Origin: Mycolicibacterium wolinskyi
Lineage (GTDB): Bacteria > Actinomycetota > Actinomycetes > Mycobacteriales > Mycobacteriaceae
DNA: 64,000 bases
Reading direction: 5' to 3'
Assembly (NCBI RefSeq): GCF_002101965.1
Contig: NZ_LQQA01000013.1
Location: forward strand, 1-64,000
Shown here: positions 34,260 through 43,076 of the stretch, one piece after another
Layout of the letters: each line of letters begins with the position of its first letter
How positions within the stretch are numbered: the first letter of the stretch is position 1
Notes under the pieces: model-generated
The model's input: only the letters and a program-made list of their open reading frames with translations
The model's database searches: none
What the model was told of the DNA's origin: nothing
Position numbers and translations under genes: made by a program

Positions 34260-35186
34260 TCAGAACGCAACTGCCCCAGCACCTTTCAGACCGAGATACT
34301 GGCGCGCCTCATCCGGGGTGGCGGGTGTGCGATCGAACAGCGCGGCAAGTTGCGCGACCTTCTGCACGAGCTCCGCGTTCGACGACGCGTTCTCGGTCCT
34401 GGTGACCCGCAGGTTGTCCTCGAGTCCGACCCGCACGTTGCCGCCGAGGGTCAACGACAGGGCGGCCAGGCTGAACTCGCCGCGATACCCCACCCCGGCG
34501 GCCGACCAGGTGAACGAGTCCCTGCCGAAGACCCGCTCGGCGGTGCGCAACATGTGGATGAGCTGATCGGGTTCGGCGGCGTTGGCACCGAGCACGCCGA
34601 GCACGAACTGCAGGTTGAACGGCGGCTCCAGCACGCCGTCCTTGACGAGCTGCTCGAGGTTGTAGATGTGGCCGACGTCGTACACCTCGATCTCGGGGCG
34701 CGTCTGTGCCTGGCGCATCTGCTCAGCCATGTAGGTCATATCCGCGAAGGTGTTCTTGAAGATGTAATCTGTTGTACCTTCGAGGTATTCGCGTTCCCAG
34801 TCGGCGAACGGCAAATCGCGCGACGCGACCGGGAACAGCCCGAAGTTGAAGCTGCCTGCGTTGAACGTCGCCATCTCGGGACGGAACTTGAGGACCGAGG
34901 CCCGCTCTTCGACGGTCATGCCGCGACCGCCGCCGGTGGTCGGCTGGATGACGGCGTCGGTGTTCTTCTTCAGCTCCGACAGCGCCCGCTCGAACAGATC
35001 GAGATCGGCGACCGGACGACCGGTCGCTTCCTCCCGCACGTGGACATGCAAAACGGACGCGCCGGCCTCGGCTGCCTTGACGCCCTCTTCGACGATCTGA
35101 TCGACGGTGATCGGAATGGCCTTGCTCTGGGCGGGCACGGTCATGCCGCCGGTCAGCGCGCAGGTGATGATGACCTTGTCGTTCAC
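34260..35186 (-). CDS. beta-keto acid cleavage enzyme (BKACE, DUF849)
   Basis: A 308-residue TIM-barrel zinc enzyme of the BKACE/3-keto-5-aminohexanoate cleavage family. It condenses a beta-keto acid with acetyl-CoA, giving acetoacetate and a new acyl-CoA. Visible metal and active-site blocks are VLHVHVRE (His-x-His, ~46-53), QPTTGGGRGM and GLEDNLRV with the conserved Glu. The start is GTG 35186 with GAAGGAG upstream. It sits with a CoA-transferase that would activate the acetoacetate. The specific keto acid cannot be read from sequence. Confidence 0.93.
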   Translation of the reverse strand: MNDKVIITCALTGGMTVPAQSKAIPITVDQIVEEGVKAAEAGASVLHVHVREEATGRPVADLDLFERALSELKKNTDAVIQPTTGGGRGMTVEERASVLKFRPEMATFNAGSFNFGLFPVASRDLPFADWEREYLEGTTDYIFKNTFADMTYMAEQMRQAQTRPEIEVYDVGHIYNLEQLVKDGVLEPPFNLQFVLGVLGANAAEPDQLIHMLRTAERVFGRDSFTWSAAGVGYRGEFSLAALSLTLGGNVRVGLEDNLRVTRTENASSNAELVQKVAQLAALFDRTPATPDEARQYLGLKGAGAVAF

Positions 35187-35212
35187 GGTCTTACTCCTTC
35201 ATTGGTTGGGGT

Positions 35213-36226
35213 TCAGGCGGGAACTTCGGCGAGGGCTTCGAGCGTGGCCCGGCCCGGGGCCCGGCTCCCGCGCTCGCAGTCGTGCACGAGCTCGACGATG
35301 CGGGCGTTCAACGGGCTTGTGACACCGGCTTTCTGGGCTGTCGAGCACACCCCGCCGTTGATGACGTCGACCTCGGTGATCGCACCGCGTTCGAGGTCTT
35401 GCAGCATCGAGGCCTTGGTCGCACCGAGCCGGTCCATCAGGATGCGCAGTGCGGCGTCGGCATGTTCGAGATCCGCCCCGGACCGGACGACGAGCCGGTC
35501 CGGCTGCACACCGACGATCTCGTCGAGCTCGATGCCGGCCGCGTCGGCGACGTCGTAGGCCTCGGTCCACAGCCGGTAGGCGAGCTCGCGGCCGGGCGGC
35601 TCGGCCACGACCTCGCGGTACAGCATTCCGCTGACCGCCCCGAGCCCGGAGAACGTGCTGTTGAGCAGTAGCTTCGTCCAGATCTGGCCGACGATGCGCG
35701 GCGAGATGCGCACCTCGGCCGCGGCCGAGAGGATGTCGCGCAGCTTCTCGATCCGTTGGCTGTCGCTGCCGTCGGCCTCGCCGATCACGAACGGTGCGAC
35801 GGTGGTCTGCGCGAGGTGGCCGGGGCCCAGATTGGTCGCGCCCCACTCGGTGATGCCGATGACCAGCCGGTCCGGGCCGACGATCTGCTCGACGCTGTTC
35901 TGCACCAACCCGTTTCCGAGAGACACATAGGTGTCCACCAGGTCACCGGCGACCAACGGCGACAGCGCGACATCGAGGTAGGGCGCCTTCAGGGTGACCA
36001 ACGCATAGGAGAATCGACCCGGCAGGTCGGCGGGTTTGTCGACCGCGGTGATCGGGACGATCGACGTCTCGCCGAGCTCATCGAACCGGAGCCCCGGCGA
36101 GTTCATCAACCGGACGTGTTCGGTGTTGGCGTCGAGCACCATGACATCGTGTCCGGCGCGCGCGAGATGGGCCGCGGTGACACCGCCGATGGCGCCCGCG
36201 CCCACGACGAGGATTCGGTCGGTCAT
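35213..36226 (-). CDS. ApbA/PanE-family 2-dehydropantoate reductase-like dehydrogenase
   Basis: A 337-residue NAD(P)-dependent dehydrogenase of the ketopantoate-reductase family. The Rossmann motif is ILVVGAGAIGGVTAAHLARA, and the catalytic Lys region is GQIWTKLLLNSTFSGLGAV. In this operon it more likely oxidises a hydroxy acid to the keto acid used by BKACE than makes pantoate (inference). ATG 36226 overlaps the MFS stop by four bases. Confidence 0.85.
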   Translation of the reverse strand: MTDRILVVGAGAIGGVTAAHLARAGHDVMVLDANTEHVRLMNSPGLRFDELGETSIVPITAVDKPADLPGRFSYALVTLKAPYLDVALSPLVAGDLVDTYVSLGNGLVQNSVEQIVGPDRLVIGITEWGATNLGPGHLAQTTVAPFVIGEADGSDSQRIEKLRDILSAAAEVRISPRIVGQIWTKLLLNSTFSGLGAVSGMLYREVVAEPPGRELAYRLWTEAYDVADAAGIELDEIVGVQPDRLVVRSGADLEHADAALRILMDRLGATKASMLQDLERGAITEVDVINGGVCSTAQKAGVTSPLNARIVELVHDCERGSRAPGRATLEALAEVPA

Positions 36227-37521
36227 GCTGTTACCTCTTTCTCTGTGGCCTTCTCCGGGGCGTCCTGGATCTTGAGGCTCAGGCTCACGAGGGCTCCGAT
36301 GAAGACGAGTGCGATGACGAACCACAGCCCGGCCGAGGGGTTGTCGGTCGCCGATTCGAGCAGCCCCATCACGAACGGCCCGACGAAACCGCCGAGGATG
36401 CCAAGCGTATTCACGAGCGCCAGGCCGCCGGCCAGCGCCGCGCCTGCCAATCTGGAGGCCGGGACCGCGAACAGAATCGACTGGACGACAAAGAAAGTCG
36501 ATGCCGCGACGCAGAACCCGACGAGTGCAAGGGCCGGCCCGGCGACCGCCCCGACCGTGAAGCCGATGACCATCGCGGCCATGCCGCCGAACAGCATCGT
36601 GCGGGAACGTCGCCCATCGGTCGCGTAGCGCGGCAACACGAGCGTGCCGATCGCGGCCGCGACCCACGGCAGCGCGGTGAGCAGACCGATCGTGAGGTCG
36701 GTCATCTCCCCCCATTCGCCGATGATCCCGGGCAGGAAGTAGGTGAGGCTGTAAACCGCGATCTGGTGGGTGAAGTAGACCGCGATGACCAACAGGATCT
36801 GCTTGTCGCGGAACACCCCGGCGAACGAGTGGGTGCCCGAGGCCTGGGCGCCCTCCTGCTGCTCGCGGGCCAGCCGCGCGGTGAGCTCGCGGGCCTGTTG
36901 CGGGTCAAGCCATTTCGCGTCCTGCGGGCCGTTCGGCAGGAACTTGTACACGACGAACGCGAGTGCGACGGCGGGCAGGCCTTCGATGACGAACATCCAC
37001 TGCCACCCGTGCCAGCCGAGCACGCCGTCCATACCGAGCAGGGCACCGCCGATGGGTGCGCCCATGATGTTCGCGAGGCAGACCGCGACCAGGAAGGCAC
37101 CGTTGGCCCGGGCCCGCTGCTCGCGCCCGAACCAGTACGTGAGGTAGAGCATCACGCCGGGAAACAGCCCGGCCTCGGCCATCCCGAGTAGCACCCGAAG
37201 GATGTAGAAGGACACCGGCCCCTGGACGAAAGCCATGGCCGCCGACAACAGGCCCCACGTCACCATGATCCGGGTGATCCACAGCCGGGCCCCGACGCGG
37301 TGCATGATGAGGTTGCTCGGCACCTCGCACAGCGAATAGGCCAGGAAGAACAGCCCGGCACCCAAACCGTATGCGGCCGCGGAGAGTCCGAGGTCGGCCT
37401 CGAGGTGGTTCTTGGCCAGGCCGATGTTGGTGCGGTCGATGAACGCGATGATGTAGGCCGCGATCAACAGCGGCATCAGCTTGCGGAAGATGAGCTTGTT
37501 CAGCTCGGTGTCCGTGCCCAT
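36223..37521 (-). CDS. MFS transporter, anion:cation symporter type
   Basis: A 432-residue, 12-helix major facilitator. The sequence IAFIDRTNIGLAKNHLEADL in the first helix and loop, and the segment LLGMAEAGLFPGVMLYLTYW, are typical of the ACS group that imports organic acids such as phthalate, tartrate or hexuronates. AAGGGG precedes ATG 37521. It lies second in the LacI-led operon and probably imports the acid substrate. Confidence 0.9.
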   Translation of the reverse strand: MGTDTELNKLIFRKLMPLLIAAYIIAFIDRTNIGLAKNHLEADLGLSAAAYGLGAGLFFLAYSLCEVPSNLIMHRVGARLWITRIMVTWGLLSAAMAFVQGPVSFYILRVLLGMAEAGLFPGVMLYLTYWFGREQRARANGAFLVAVCLANIMGAPIGGALLGMDGVLGWHGWQWMFVIEGLPAVALAFVVYKFLPNGPQDAKWLDPQQARELTARLAREQQEGAQASGTHSFAGVFRDKQILLVIAVYFTHQIAVYSLTYFLPGIIGEWGEMTDLTIGLLTALPWVAAAIGTLVLPRYATDGRRSRTMLFGGMAAMVIGFTVGAVAGPALALVGFCVAASTFFVVQSILFAVPASRLAGAALAGGLALVNTLGILGGFVGPFVMGLLESATDNPSAGLWFVIALVFIGALVSLSLKIQDAPEKATEKEVTA

Positions 37522-37599
37522 GGCAAAGCCCCTTCTGCAGGGTGTCGAAAGGTAGTCCCGTGGGCGGTATTGCCCAGGGATCGCGGTGTTTTGGTTGTG

Positions 37600-38628
37600 T
37601 CAGGCGGCGGCGCGGTTACGCGGGCAACCGCAGGTGGTGCCGATGCGGAGTTGGTGTGCGCGAAGAACCGATTGGAACGAGCCTCCGGCACCGTCGATGC
37701 GGCGGGTCAGGAGTTCGATTGCCTGCTCGGCCATTTCGCGGCGTGGTTGGTTGACCGTGGTGAGTTCGACGAGCGGAGACGTGCCGGGATACAGGCCGTC
37801 GAAACCGGTGACCGCGACGTCCTCGCCCACGTTGATCGCGTGCGCGCGAAGCGCGCTGATCGCGCCGAGAGCGATGGCGTCGCTGCCGCACACGATCACG
37901 TGTGGGATGGCTTTACGTGCGAGCACCTGCTCGACGGCGACGTAGCCACCACGTTCGCTGAGATAGGTGCTGATGCGGTGCGAGGCGATGCTGCGGATCC
38001 CATGTGATTCGGCGGTGTGGACGAATCCTTCTTCCCTGGCGGCCGATGCGCTCGACGTACGGGGCCCGACGATCGTCACGATGTCGCGGTAGCCATGGCC
38101 CACAACGTGTTCCATCATCTCCGAGGCCGCGGCCCGATCGTCGATCCCGACGAAGTCGGCGTCGATGCGCTCGATTCGCCGCGACAGCTGCACGAGCGGG
38201 ATATGAGCACTGCGCAGCGCGCGGATGACGTCGCCGTCGTCGGGGTGCAGCACGGTGAACACCACGCCGTCGACGTGGCGGGCGATCATGGCGTCCACCA
38301 CCGAACGCAAGGTATCCGGATCTTCCTGGGTGTGGGCGAGGAACACCTCATAGCCACGGGCCCGGGCGGCGTCGATCGTGCCGGCCGCGATCTCGGTGTA
38401 GAAGGGATTGGCGATGTCGGTTAGGACGAGGCCGATGACCCGGGTCTGATGCGAGCGCAGCCGATCGGCACGTGCGCTGGAGATGTGGCCGAGCTCCTCG
38501 GCGACCTCCAGGATCCGCGCACGGGTCTGCTCGGACACGCCGCTGCGGCCGTTCATCACATAAGAGACGGTTGCCGGCGAGACGCCGACCGCCCGCGCGA
38601 CATCGGCCGCCGATACACGTGCCCTCAC
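37600..38628 (-). CDS. LacI-family transcriptional regulator of catabolic island
   Basis: A 342-residue LacI/GalR regulator. The N-terminal helix-turn-helix is SAADVARAVGVSPATVSYVM, with hinge helix ARADRLRSHQT, and a periplasmic-binding-protein-like sensor starts VIGLVLTDIANPFYTEI. The start is GTG 38628 with a strong AGGAGGTGA site. It lies 78 bases upstream of the MFS gene in the same orientation and diverges from the lactonase gene; two inverted 14-base sites lie in the intergenic region. It probably represses both operons until a pathway metabolite binds. Confidence 0.93.
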   Translation of the reverse strand: MRARVSAADVARAVGVSPATVSYVMNGRSGVSEQTRARILEVAEELGHISSARADRLRSHQTRVIGLVLTDIANPFYTEIAAGTIDAARARGYEVFLAHTQEDPDTLRSVVDAMIARHVDGVVFTVLHPDDGDVIRALRSAHIPLVQLSRRIERIDADFVGIDDRAAASEMMEHVVGHGYRDIVTIVGPRTSSASAAREEGFVHTAESHGIRSIASHRISTYLSERGGYVAVEQVLARKAIPHVIVCGSDAIALGAISALRAHAINVGEDVAVTGFDGLYPGTSPLVELTTVNQPRREMAEQAIELLTRRIDGAGGSFQSVLRAHQLRIGTTCGCPRNRAAA

Positions 38629-38662
38629 CGGTTCACCTCCTCCACCGTGGTTGGTGCCCCGA

Positions 38663-38816
38663 CGTTAAGTGTGACCCAAATCGTTAAGCAACGTTAAGTT
38701 GACCCGACCCGCACCGAGGCGGCCGGAGTGCTGAATCGCGCGGCGAACGCCTCCTGATGAGTGCCGCCGACCACTGCTGATCGGGGTCCATGCCCAAGAT
38801 CACAACTTAACGTTGC
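38663..38816. promoter_or_regulatory. divergent control region with paired LacI-type operators
   Basis: GCAACGTTAAGTTG at 38688-38701 is the exact inverse of CAACTTAACGTTGC at 38803-38816; their centres are 115 bases apart, close to 11 helical turns. Two further partial sites contain CGTTAAG at 38664-38670 and 38682-38688. The right site overlaps a -35-like TTGCTG (38813-38818) that pairs with -10 TAGCGT (38837-38842), seven bases before ATG 38850. The layout suits DNA looping by a LacI tetramer or dimer pair. Confidence 0.75.
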
Positions 38817-38849
38817 TGAACATCAGCATGCGCTCATAGCGTTCCCCCA

Positions 38850-39749
38850 ATGTCTGACCGCTACGCCACACCCACGATCGACGTCGTCGTCGATCTCAAG
38901 ACCACCCTGGGCGAGGGGCCACTGTGGGACTGCGAGCAGCAATTGCTGTATTGGATCGACAGCGCGGACGGCCGCATCTTCCGGTCGACCGCGGAGGGCT
39001 CGCAGATCCGGGCGTGGGACGTCGGTCAGAAGATCGGTTCGATGGCGCTGTGCCGCGACGGTGCGCACGCGATCGTCGCGCTGCAGAACGGGTTGTCCAA
39101 GCTCGATCTGGCGGACGGCACCCTCACGGAATTGATCGATCCGGAAGCCGACCTGCCGAACAACCGGCTCAACGACGGCAAGGTCGACAAGCGCGGGCGC
39201 TTCGTGTTCGGGTCGATGGACACGCTGGAGGAATCCGCAAGCGGCAAGCTCTACAGCTACCGCCCGGACGGCTCACTCGCGGTGCTCGACGAGGGGATCA
39301 CCGTGTCGAACGGTCCGTGCTGGAGCCCCGATGGCGAAACGCTGTACTTCTGCGACACCTGGACCGGCGAGATCTGGGCCTACGACTACGACCTCGACAC
39401 CGGGGCGGTGGCCAACCGCCGCACGTTCGCCAGGGTCGACACGAGCTCGGGCGGTGCGGCCGACGGCGCGACGGTCGACGCCGACGGCTACCTGTGGCAG
39501 GCACTGGTCTACGGCGGCAAGATCATTCGGTACGCGCCGGACGGATCGGTCGACCGCGTCATCGACTTCCCGGTCCGCAAACCCACGAGCGTCATGTTCG
39601 GCGGAGCCGATCTCGACGTCCTCTACGTGACGTCCATGGCACGCCCGCCGCTGCCCCGCTTCCCCGGCGACGGCCAGCTCCGTGGATCTCTGTTCGCGAT
39701 CCGCGGCCTCGGAGTCCACGGCATTCCCGAAACCCGCTTCGGCGCATAG
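38850..39749 (+). CDS. SMP-30/gluconolactonase-family lactonase
   Basis: A 299-residue six-bladed beta-propeller lactonase. Metal-ligand blocks are TLGEGPLWD (Glu), PNNRLNDGKVD (Asn) and VSNGPCWSPDG (Asn/Asp). It hydrolyses sugar-acid lactones to hydroxy acids. ATG 38850 is leaderless behind -10 TAGCGT. It diverges from the LacI/BKACE operon and is followed after 25 bases by an MFS gene. It could supply the hydroxy acid oxidised by the ApbA-like enzyme. Confidence 0.92.
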   Translation: MSDRYATPTIDVVVDLKTTLGEGPLWDCEQQLLYWIDSADGRIFRSTAEGSQIRAWDVGQKIGSMALCRDGAHAIVALQNGLSKLDLADGTLTELIDPEADLPNNRLNDGKVDKRGRFVFGSMDTLEESASGKLYSYRPDGSLAVLDEGITVSNGPCWSPDGETLYFCDTWTGEIWAYDYDLDTGAVANRRTFARVDTSSGGAADGATVDADGYLWQALVYGGKIIRYAPDGSVDRVIDFPVRKPTSVMFGGADLDVLYVTSMARPPLPRFPGDGQLRGSLFAIRGLGVHGIPETRFGA

Positions 39750-39774
39750 TAATCCACCCTCAAGGACGCACCCC

Positions 39775-41112
39775 ATGAAAGTTGCCTCGCCCCGCGGCTC
39801 CCTGCGCAACACGCACAAGTATTCGTGGATCTCGCTTGCCGTGTGCTGGCTGATCTGGATCCTCAACGCCTACGACCGCGAGATAATCCTGCGGCTCGGG
39901 CCAACGATCTCCGAGCAGTTCCACTTCAGCCCGGACGCGTGGGGCGCGATCGCGTCGCTCATCATGATTTCGCTTGCCGTCCTGGCGATCCCGGGTTCGA
40001 CGCTCAGCGACAAATACGGCGGCGGGTGGAAACGCGCCCGCTTCCAGGTGCCGCTCGTAATCGGTTACACCGCACTCTCGTTCGTGTCGGGCCTGAAGGC
40101 CGTCAGCTCACATGCGGTCGCCTTCATCGCGCTGCGCGTCGGCGTCAACCTGGGCGCCGGGTGGGGTGAGCCGGTGGGCGTCAGCAACACCGCCGAATGG
40201 TGGCCCAAGGAGCGCCGCGGATTCGCACTCGGCGTGCACCACACGGGTTACCCCGTAGGATCGCTGCTGAGTGGCCTGTCCGCGGCCGTCGTGATCGCGG
40301 TGTTCGGCGCCTCCAACTGGTCCTACACCCTGTTTCTCGGCCTGATCGTCGCCGTCCCGCTCATGATCTTCTGGGGCCGGTACTCGACCGCGGATCGCAT
40401 CGCCACGCTGTATGAGGACATCGCCGACAAGGGCCTCACCCCGCCCGATGGCGACCTCGACCGGGCGGCCGGCGGGAAGGGTTTGATCTCGGCCTGCTTC
40501 CGGAACCGGTGCATCAATCTCACGGCGCTCACAACGCTGCTCACCCAGATCGTCTACATGGGCATCAACGTGGTGCTTCCGGCCTACCTCTACAACGTCG
40601 TCGGGCTCTCACTCGCCGAATCGGCAGGTCTCAGCGTCGTCTTCGCGTTCACCGGGATCCTCGGCCAGATTCTGTGGCCGACGCTGTCGGATGTGATCGG
40701 ACGCAAGACCACCATCATGATCTGCGGGATCTGGATGGCGATCAGCGTGGCGTGCTTCTATTTCGCCACGTCGTCGCTGCTCGTCGTGGTCATCCAGTTG
40801 GCCTTCGGCTTGGTCGCGAACGCGGTGTGGCCCATCTACTACGCGGCGGCCTCCGACGCCGCACCGGAAGGTGCCGTCTCGACCGCGAACGGCATCATCA
40901 CCACCGCCATGTTCATCGGCGGCGGCATCGCGCCACTGCTCATGGGGCGGCTGATCTCGCTGGGCGGCGGCTGGACCGCGCACGGCGGCTACATCGTCTG
41001 CTTCTTCGTGATGTCGGCATGTGCGCTGGCAGGCGTGCTGCTCCAGCTGTTCCTGCGCCCGACGGAGTCGCCCGAGAACACGCAGGACGAGCAGTTGACC
41101 GCGTCCCCTTAG
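39775..41112 (+). CDS. MFS transporter of catabolic island
   Basis: A 445-residue, 12-helix major facilitator. The first helix holds [20 protein letters not shown], and loop 2-3 reads [14 protein letters not shown], a variant of the MFS A motif. AAGGA precedes ATG 39775. It shares a transcript with the lactonase gene and probably imports a lactone or sugar acid. It is distinct from the ACS-type carrier of the divergent operon, giving the island two importers. Confidence 0.9.
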   Translation: MKVASPRGSLRNTHKYSWISLAVCWLIWILNAYDREIILRLGPTISEQFHFSPDAWGAIASLIMISLAVLAIPGSTLSDKYGGGWKRARFQVPLVIGYTALSFVSGLKAVSSHAVAFIALRVGVNLGAGWGEPVGVSNTAEWWPKERRGFALGVHHTGYPVGSLLSGLSAAVVIAVFGASNWSYTLFLGLIVAVPLMIFWGRYSTADRIATLYEDIADKGLTPPDGDLDRAAGGKGLISACFRNRCINLTALTTLLTQIVYMGINVVLPAYLYNVVGLSLAESAGLSVVFAFTGILGQILWPTLSDVIGRKTTIMICGIWMAISVACFYFATSSLLVVVIQLAFGLVANAVWPIYYAAASDAAPEGAVSTANGIITTAMFIGGGIAPLLMGRLISLGGGWTAHGGYIVCFFVMSACALAGVLLQLFLRPTESPENTQDEQLTASP

Positions 41113-41153
41113 GTATCGGGGACGCGACCGCCGACGCGGTACGCTTCGGGACG

Positions 41154-42536
41154 ATGGCAACGACCGAGTTTCCGACCACCACCAAGCGCTTGATGGGCTG
41201 GGGGCGCACCGCGCCGACCTATGCGCACGTGCTGTCGACCAGTGACCCCGAGGTCATCATCAAGGCCGTCGTGGCCGCGGCCGAAGAGGGGGGCCGGGGC
41301 GTGATCGCGCGCGGCCTCGGCCGCTCGTACGGAGACAACGCACAAAACGGTGGCGGCCTCGTCATCGACATGGCCGCGCTCAACCGCATCCACTCGATCG
41401 ACTCGGGCACCAGGCTGGTCGACGTCGACGGTGGGGTGAACCTCGACCAGCTGATGAAAGCCGCACTGCCGCATGGGCTCTGGGTGCCGGTACTGCCGGG
41501 CACGCGCCAAGTCACGATCGGCGGTGCGATCGGCTGCGACATCCACGGCAAGAACCACCACAGCGCGGGCAGTTTCGGCAACCACGTGCGCTCGATGGAG
41601 TTGCTGACCGCGAACGGCGAGGTGCTGCACCTGACGCCGGATGGTGACAACGCCGACATCTTCTGGGCGACGGTGGGCGGCAACGGCCTGACCGGCATCA
41701 TCCTGCGCGCGACGATCGAGATGACGCCCACCGAGACGGCCTACTTCATCGCCGACGGCGACGTGACGAAGACCCTCGACGAGACCATCGCGTTCCACAG
41801 CGACGGCAGCGAGTCCAATTACACGTACTCGAGCGCGTGGTTCGACGCGATCAGCAAGCCGCCCAAACTGGGCCGGGCCGCGATCTCCCGCGGCTCGTTG
41901 GCCAAGCTCGACCAACTGCCGCCCAAGCTGCAGAAGGATCCGCTGAAATTCGATGCGCCGCAACTACTTACCCTGCCCGACATCTTCCCGAACGGGCTCG
42001 CCAACAAGTTCACGTTCATGCCGATCGGCGAGTTGTGGTACCGCAAGTCGGGCACATACCGCAACAAAGTGCAGAACCTGACGCAGTTCTATCACCCGCT
42101 CGACATGTTCGGGGAGTGGAATCGCGCCTACGGCTCCGCCGGATTCGGCCAGTACCAGTTCGTGGTGCCCACCGAGGCCGTCGAAGAGTTCAAGGGCATC
42201 ATCTACGACATCCAGCGTTCGGGGCACTACTCGTTCCTCAACGTCTTCAAGCTGTTCGGTCCCGGCAATCAGGCACCGCTGAGCTTCCCGATCCCGGGGT
42301 GGAACGTGTGCGTGGACTTCCCGATCAAGGCCGGGCTCAACGAGTTCCTCAACGATCTCGACAAGCGCGTCCTGGAGTTCGGCGGGCGCCTCTACACGGC
42401 CAAGGATTCGCGCACCACGGCTGAGACGTTCCACGCCATGTATCCGCGCATCGACGAGTGGATCGCGGTGCGGCGCAAAGTGGACCCCGACGGCGTCTTC
42501 GTGTCCGACATGGCGCGCCGGCTGGAGCTTCTCTAG
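41154..42536 (+). CDS. dprE1: decaprenylphosphoryl-ribose 2'-oxidase DprE1
   Basis: A 460-residue FAD enzyme (Rv3790 homologue) that oxidises decaprenyl-phospho-ribose at C2, the first half of epimerisation to the arabinose donor. The FAD-binding VAO-type domain has [17 protein letters not shown] and [15 protein letters not shown]. Cys386 in [11 protein letters not shown] is the residue attacked by benzothiazinones (Cys387 in M. tuberculosis). ATG 41154 lies eight bases after a -10 TACGCT (41140-41145). It is parted from dprE2 by furA-katG. Confidence 0.97.
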   Translation: MATTEFPTTTKRLMGWGRTAPTYAHVLSTSDPEVIIKAVVAAAEEGGRGVIARGLGRSYGDNAQNGGGLVIDMAALNRIHSIDSGTRLVDVDGGVNLDQLMKAALPHGLWVPVLPGTRQVTIGGAIGCDIHGKNHHSAGSFGNHVRSMELLTANGEVLHLTPDGDNADIFWATVGGNGLTGIILRATIEMTPTETAYFIADGDVTKTLDETIAFHSDGSESNYTYSSAWFDAISKPPKLGRAAISRGSLAKLDQLPPKLQKDPLKFDAPQLLTLPDIFPNGLANKFTFMPIGELWYRKSGTYRNKVQNLTQFYHPLDMFGEWNRAYGSAGFGQYQFVVPTEAVEEFKGIIYDIQRSGHYSFLNVFKLFGPGNQAPLSFPIPGWNVCVDFPIKAGLNEFLNDLDKRVLEFGGRLYTAKDSRTTAETFHAMYPRIDEWIAVRRKVDPDGVFVSDMARRLELL

Positions 42537-42573
42537 CCCCTGACCTGCTGCGGAACCGTCGAGAACTTTATTC

Positions 42574-42610
42574 TTGACTAATTCCAGAAAAGCAGTAAGA
42601 CTTCTGTTCG
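42574..42610 (+). promoter_or_regulatory. furA-katG promoter, leaderless, with FurA-type AT-rich box
   Basis: A -35 TTGACT (42574-42579), a 16-base spacer and a -10 TAAGAC (42596-42601) place initiation at about 42609, on GTG 42610. The AT-rich sequence ACTTTATTCTTGACTAATTC over the -35 resembles the autoregulatory FurA box known upstream of mycobacterial furA. Regulation is inferred from that similarity. Confidence 0.7.
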
Positions 42611-43041
42611 TGGCCACGACTACGGACTTCCAGCACATGCTGCGGAGAGCCGACATGCGCGTGACCAGACCCCGGGTGGCGGTTCTCGGTGCGGTGCACA
42701 CGCACCCGCACGCCGACACGGACACGATCATCCGTGCCGTACGAGAAGAGTTGCCCGACGTGTCGCACCAGGCCGTGTACGACTCGCTGCACGCGTTGAC
42801 CGCAGCGCGTCTGGTGCGGCGCATCCAGCCGTCGGGCTCCGTGGCTCGCTACGAGTCACGAGTCGGCGACAACCACCATCACGTCGTGTGCCGATCGTGC
42901 GGTGCCATCGCCGACGTCGACTGTGCGGTCGGGGCAGCCCCTTGCCTGACCGCGTCCGACGACCACGGCTTCTCGATCGACGAAGCCGAGGTCGTCTACT
43001 GGGGCCTGTGCCCCGAATGCTCCACCGCGCCAAATAGTTAA
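42610..43041 (+). CDS. furA: Fur-family peroxide-responsive regulator FurA
   Basis: A 143-residue Fur-family repressor that pairs with katG in mycobacteria and relieves repression on oxidation. An N-terminal winged helix ([20 protein letters not shown] ... [14 protein letters not shown]) is followed by a dimer domain with the metal motif [11 protein letters not shown] and a C-terminal CPEC pair. GTG 42610 is chosen because it is the leaderless start; the longer ATG frame at 42574 lies over the -35. katG starts 35 bases after its stop. Confidence 0.94.
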   Translation: MATTTDFQHMLRRADMRVTRPRVAVLGAVHTHPHADTDTIIRAVREELPDVSHQAVYDSLHALTAARLVRRIQPSGSVARYESRVGDNHHHVVCRSCGAIADVDCAVGAAPCLTASDDHGFSIDEAEVVYWGLCPECSTAPNS

Positions 43042-43076
43042 AACCCCTTAACCGACAGCCCCGGAAAGGATTTGTC

